A DNA stretch of 64,000 nt, from contig NZ_VFIL01000007.1 in assembly GCF_007858285.1 (NCBI RefSeq), positions 1 through 64,000 on the forward strand, written 5' to 3'. A program made the translations under genes and the position numbers. Source of the DNA: Pseudomonas brenneri. Lineage in GTDB: Bacteria > Pseudomonadota > Gammaproteobacteria > Pseudomonadales > Pseudomonadaceae. Under the pieces are notes generated by a model. The model searched no databases. It was not told the DNA's origin and saw only the letters and a list, made by a program, of their open reading frames with translations. This document shows positions 62,119-64,000 of the stretch, piece by piece. The first letter of the stretch is position 1. Each line of letters opens with the position of its first letter.

Positions 62119-62657
62119 AGCGGGTCGGCGCCGTGCAGCGTGTGGTAGCAATGCACCAGCGCGCTGGAAATGTAGTTTTTTACCGTGCTGGACGACACCT
62201 GAAGCTGGGCGGCGATTTCACTGTAGGTCAGCCCGTCCAGGCGGCTGAGCAGGAACGCCTCGCGAGACTTGTCCGACAGACCGGCGAGCATCAGCGCAAT
62301 GCGCTCCAAGGCCTGCAGCGCCACATGAATGGTCGCCGGGTCAGGCATGCCGGCGTCTTCGTATTGGATGGCCAGGGCTTGCATGTAGGCTTTCTCGATC
62401 TTGCGCCGTCGCGCGCCGTCAATCAGCAGGCGTCCGGCTGTGGTCGCGAGAAATGCCCGGGGCTCTTGAATGTTGTGGGGCTCGGCCAGCAACAACACCC
62501 GTACGAATGCATCCTGGGCCAAGTCCGCCGCATGCTGTGAGCAGCCGAGTTTCTTGCGCAGCCAACCGTGCAACCAGGAGTGGTGGTCGCTGTAGAGCGC
62601 GGTGAGTGTCTGCTGGCGGCGGGCGATATCACATTCGGCCACAGGAAAATCATGCAT
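62115..62657 (-). CDS. ECF sigma factor, FecI type
   Basis: Start at 62657 (MHDFPVAECDIARRQQ), 180 residues. Sigma region 2: LTALYSDHHSWLHGWLRKKLGCSQHAADLAQDAFVRVL; region 4: LAGLSDKSREAFLLSRLDGLTYSEIAAQLQVSSSTVKNYISSALVHCY. Iron-starvation-type sigma factor activating the receptor gene below. Its promoter, in 62658-62766, has no convincing Fur box (19-bp GATAATGAT-like) by eye, which is unusual; no other site was identified. Confidence 0.92.
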   Translation of the reverse strand: MHDFPVAECDIARRQQTLTALYSDHHSWLHGWLRKKLGCSQHAADLAQDAFVRVLLLAEPHNIQEPRAFLATTAGRLLIDGARRRKIEKAYMQALAIQYEDAGMPDPATIHVALQALERIALMLAGLSDKSREAFLLSRLDGLTYSEIAAQLQVSSSTVKNYISSALVHCYHTLHGADPL

Positions 62658-62766
62658 GCGCAAAAAATTCTCAAACAAGAAAGATTACCAATCGCGCAAA
62701 CGATGACAGCAAAACGATAGCAGGGCAAGGGCCCGACGATGGCGCCTGGCTATAAGTTTAGGAGCC

Positions 62767-64000
62767 TTAACGCAGGCTCCAGGAAACCCCGGCATACACG
62801 CCCATGCCATCGCCCGGCGTCGAGCGCGCCATATCACGGCCCTGATCGTCATAACCCGGGGTCACGGTATTGGCGTAGCGCTGGTTGGTCAGGTTGCGCA
62901 GGTCGACCCAGGCTTGCCAGTCCTGTTTCGGTGCGTCGTAACCAACGGTGGCGCCCAATAAGCCATAGGCTGACGCGTAGTAGGAGTTGGCATAGTCCAC
63001 CGCCACCCGCGAGGAATACTCACCATTGAGGCTGCTGAAAAAACCGCTGGGATGGCTGTAGCGCAACTGCGCCTGGTAATAGTGCTTGGGGATGCCAGGC
63101 AGCGTGTTGTCGCCAAAGCGTGGGTCGTCGCGGTAGTGGAAGTTGCTGAAGGTGTAGGCCTGGCGCAGGGCCAGGCGGCCGGCATTACCACCGTCCCACA
63201 GCGGGCTGGTGAGGCTCAGTTCCAGGCCCTGGTGGATGGTCGGGCTGGCATTGGACTCGGCAACCACCTGCGAACTGTTGAGCGTGGCCGCCTGGGTCTC
63301 GACGCTGAGCAGTTCATGGCGCACCAGCGAGTGATACAACGCCAGGTCCCACTGGCCGAACCAGGCTTCGCCGCGCCCGCCCAGTTCCAGGGTGGTGGCG
63401 GTCTGGTTTTGCAGTTCCACGCCTTCGCGGGTCAGGCCCGCCTCCGGCCTGCCAGAGTCTTTCGCAAAGAATTTGTTCGAACCCCAGATCATCGACCAGG
63501 CATGCGGCGGCTCGACCGAACGGCTCAAGTTGCCATACACCTGCAACTGCGGGTTGAAGTCATAGCGCAGGCCCACGCGCGGGGCGTAGTCCCAGTCGTG
63601 GGTACTCAAGGGGGCACGGGTGTCGGGATAAGTGACTTCGGTTTCGCGGCGGGTGTAGATCGCCGCCAGGCCGGTGGTCAGCCACAGGTCGGGCAACAGC
63701 TCCAGGTCGTTGCTCACGTGCAACACCGTATCCGAGCCCAGGTAACTGTAGTCACGGGTCTTGGTGCCGGGAGTGAAGTTAGCAGTGGTGCCGGCGGGTA
63801 CACGCACGTACTCGGACACACCGTTATTGGGCAAACCCTGGGTGGTGCGCAGGCCGACGATGGTCTTGCTGTCGCGCCCCAGCAGCGTGTCCTGACGGAT
63901 GTAATTCAAGGTGCCGCTGATATCGGTGTATGCCACCTTCAACCGGTTGGTGCCTTCGCGCAGGTCCATGGGGTAATCGTGGTAGACCAGCCCAGCCTCT
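62767..64000 (-). CDS. TonB-dependent receptor, C-terminal part (window edge)
   Basis: The last 411 residues of an outer-membrane receptor; the frame continues beyond the window edge (EAGLVYHDYPMDL precedes the first internal Met). Beta-barrel features: alternating strands such as LQVYGNLSRSVEPPHAWS, ELGGRGEAWFGQWDLALYHSLV, and the final GVYAGVSWSLR rather than Phe/Trp end. FecA-like rather than siderophore-hydroxamate pattern. It has no plug in view. Upstream of and in the same orientation as the FecI-like sigma gene; whether they are related functionally is unclear. Confidence 0.85.
   Translation of the reverse strand, partial: EAGLVYHDYPMDLREGTNRLKVAYTDISGTLNYIRQDTLLGRDSKTIVGLRTTQGLPNNGVSEYVRVPAGTTANFTPGTKTRDYSYLGSDTVLHVSNDLELLPDLWLTTGLAAIYTRRETEVTYPDTRAPLSTHDWDYAPRVGLRYDFNPQLQVYGNLSRSVEPPHAWSMIWGSNKFFAKDSGRPEAGLTREGVELQNQTATTLELGGRGEAWFGQWDLALYHSLVRHELLSVETQAATLNSSQVVAESNASPTIHQGLELSLTSPLWDGGNAGRLALRQAYTFSNFHYRDDPRFGDNTLPGIPKHYYQAQLRYSHPSGFFSSLNGEYSSRVAVDYANSYYASAYGLLGATVGYDAPKQDWQAWVDLRNLTNQRYANTVTPGYDDQGRDMARSTPGDGMGVYAGVSWSLR

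Overview
The window reads as chromosome from a Pseudomonas of the fluorescens group. Evidence: the conserved gacA-uvrC-pgsA-tRNA-Gly block with a TTG-started gacA, roughly 60% GC coding sequence, many REP/REPIN palindromes of the types GTAGGAGCGAGC, GTGGGAGCGGGC and GTAGGAGCTGGC, and typical Pseudomonas families (DUF1652, DUF1338/HglS, HbcR-like regulator, split YejABEF). Assignments rest on reading the sequence and on family knowledge; no database search was run.

Layout. 1-8050 is accessory DNA beside a tRNA-Gly gene: the end of an IS3-family element cutting a berberine-bridge-type oxidase, a B12-binding radical SAM enzyme with a YddG-like exporter and an AraC regulator, a RES/Xre toxin-antitoxin pair, two remnants of P4-type integrase separated by a ParDE pair, and the tRNA. 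8190-11270 is core: pgsA, uvrC, gacA. 11486-14850 holds a GNAT protein, a carbon-nitrogen hydrolase, then a DAHP synthase preceded by two tandem aromatic-codon-rich leader peptides, a strong attenuator and an SD-proximal hairpin, then a parvulin. 14934-20464 is yejABEF (peptide import). 20604-26592 is a 3-hydroxybutyrate/acetoacetate locus: an HbcR-like sigma54 activator, GntP permease, 3-hydroxybutyrate dehydrogenase and acetoacetyl-CoA synthetase, with a visible -24/-12 promoter, an IHF site and repeated GTCT-N8-AGAC sites.

26736-29602 carries a hybrid histidine kinase and a second parvulin. 29720-36235 is one leftward transcription unit: amino-acid-type ABC importer, RidA, IclR regulator, a DSD1/D-threonine-aldolase-fold PLP enzyme and a KDG-kinase-like PfkB kinase; the combination suggests D-glucosaminate catabolism (dehydratase to 2-keto-3-deoxygluconate, then kinase). 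36570-38491 holds a thioredoxin-like protein and a TerC-CBS membrane protein. 38882-48052 is a divergent SorC-controlled locus (RpiB, ribose-type ABC importer, SDR, erythritol/L-threitol-dehydrogenase-like enzyme, DhaK, DhaL) that fits C4 polyol (erythritol/threitol) use, ending at erythrose-4-phosphate.

48063-57512 is mixed housekeeping and small-function genes: LysR, DHA2-type MFS, SohB, histidine phosphatase, SCP2 protein, HglS (2-oxoadipate dioxygenase), YdcH, RNase T2, Gfo/Idh oxidoreductase, Nudix, DUF1652. 58078-64000 holds a small exported protein and an iron-type cell-surface signalling unit: FecI-like sigma factor, FecR-like anti-sigma, a TonB receptor with signalling domain, and the C-terminal part of a second TonB receptor running off the window.

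The most interesting points are the tandem aromatic leader/attenuator ahead of DAHP synthase, the candidate D-glucosaminate and erythritol/threitol loci, the orphan B12 radical SAM/exporter pair, and the enhancer architecture of the hydroxybutyrate operon interrupted by a REPIN.
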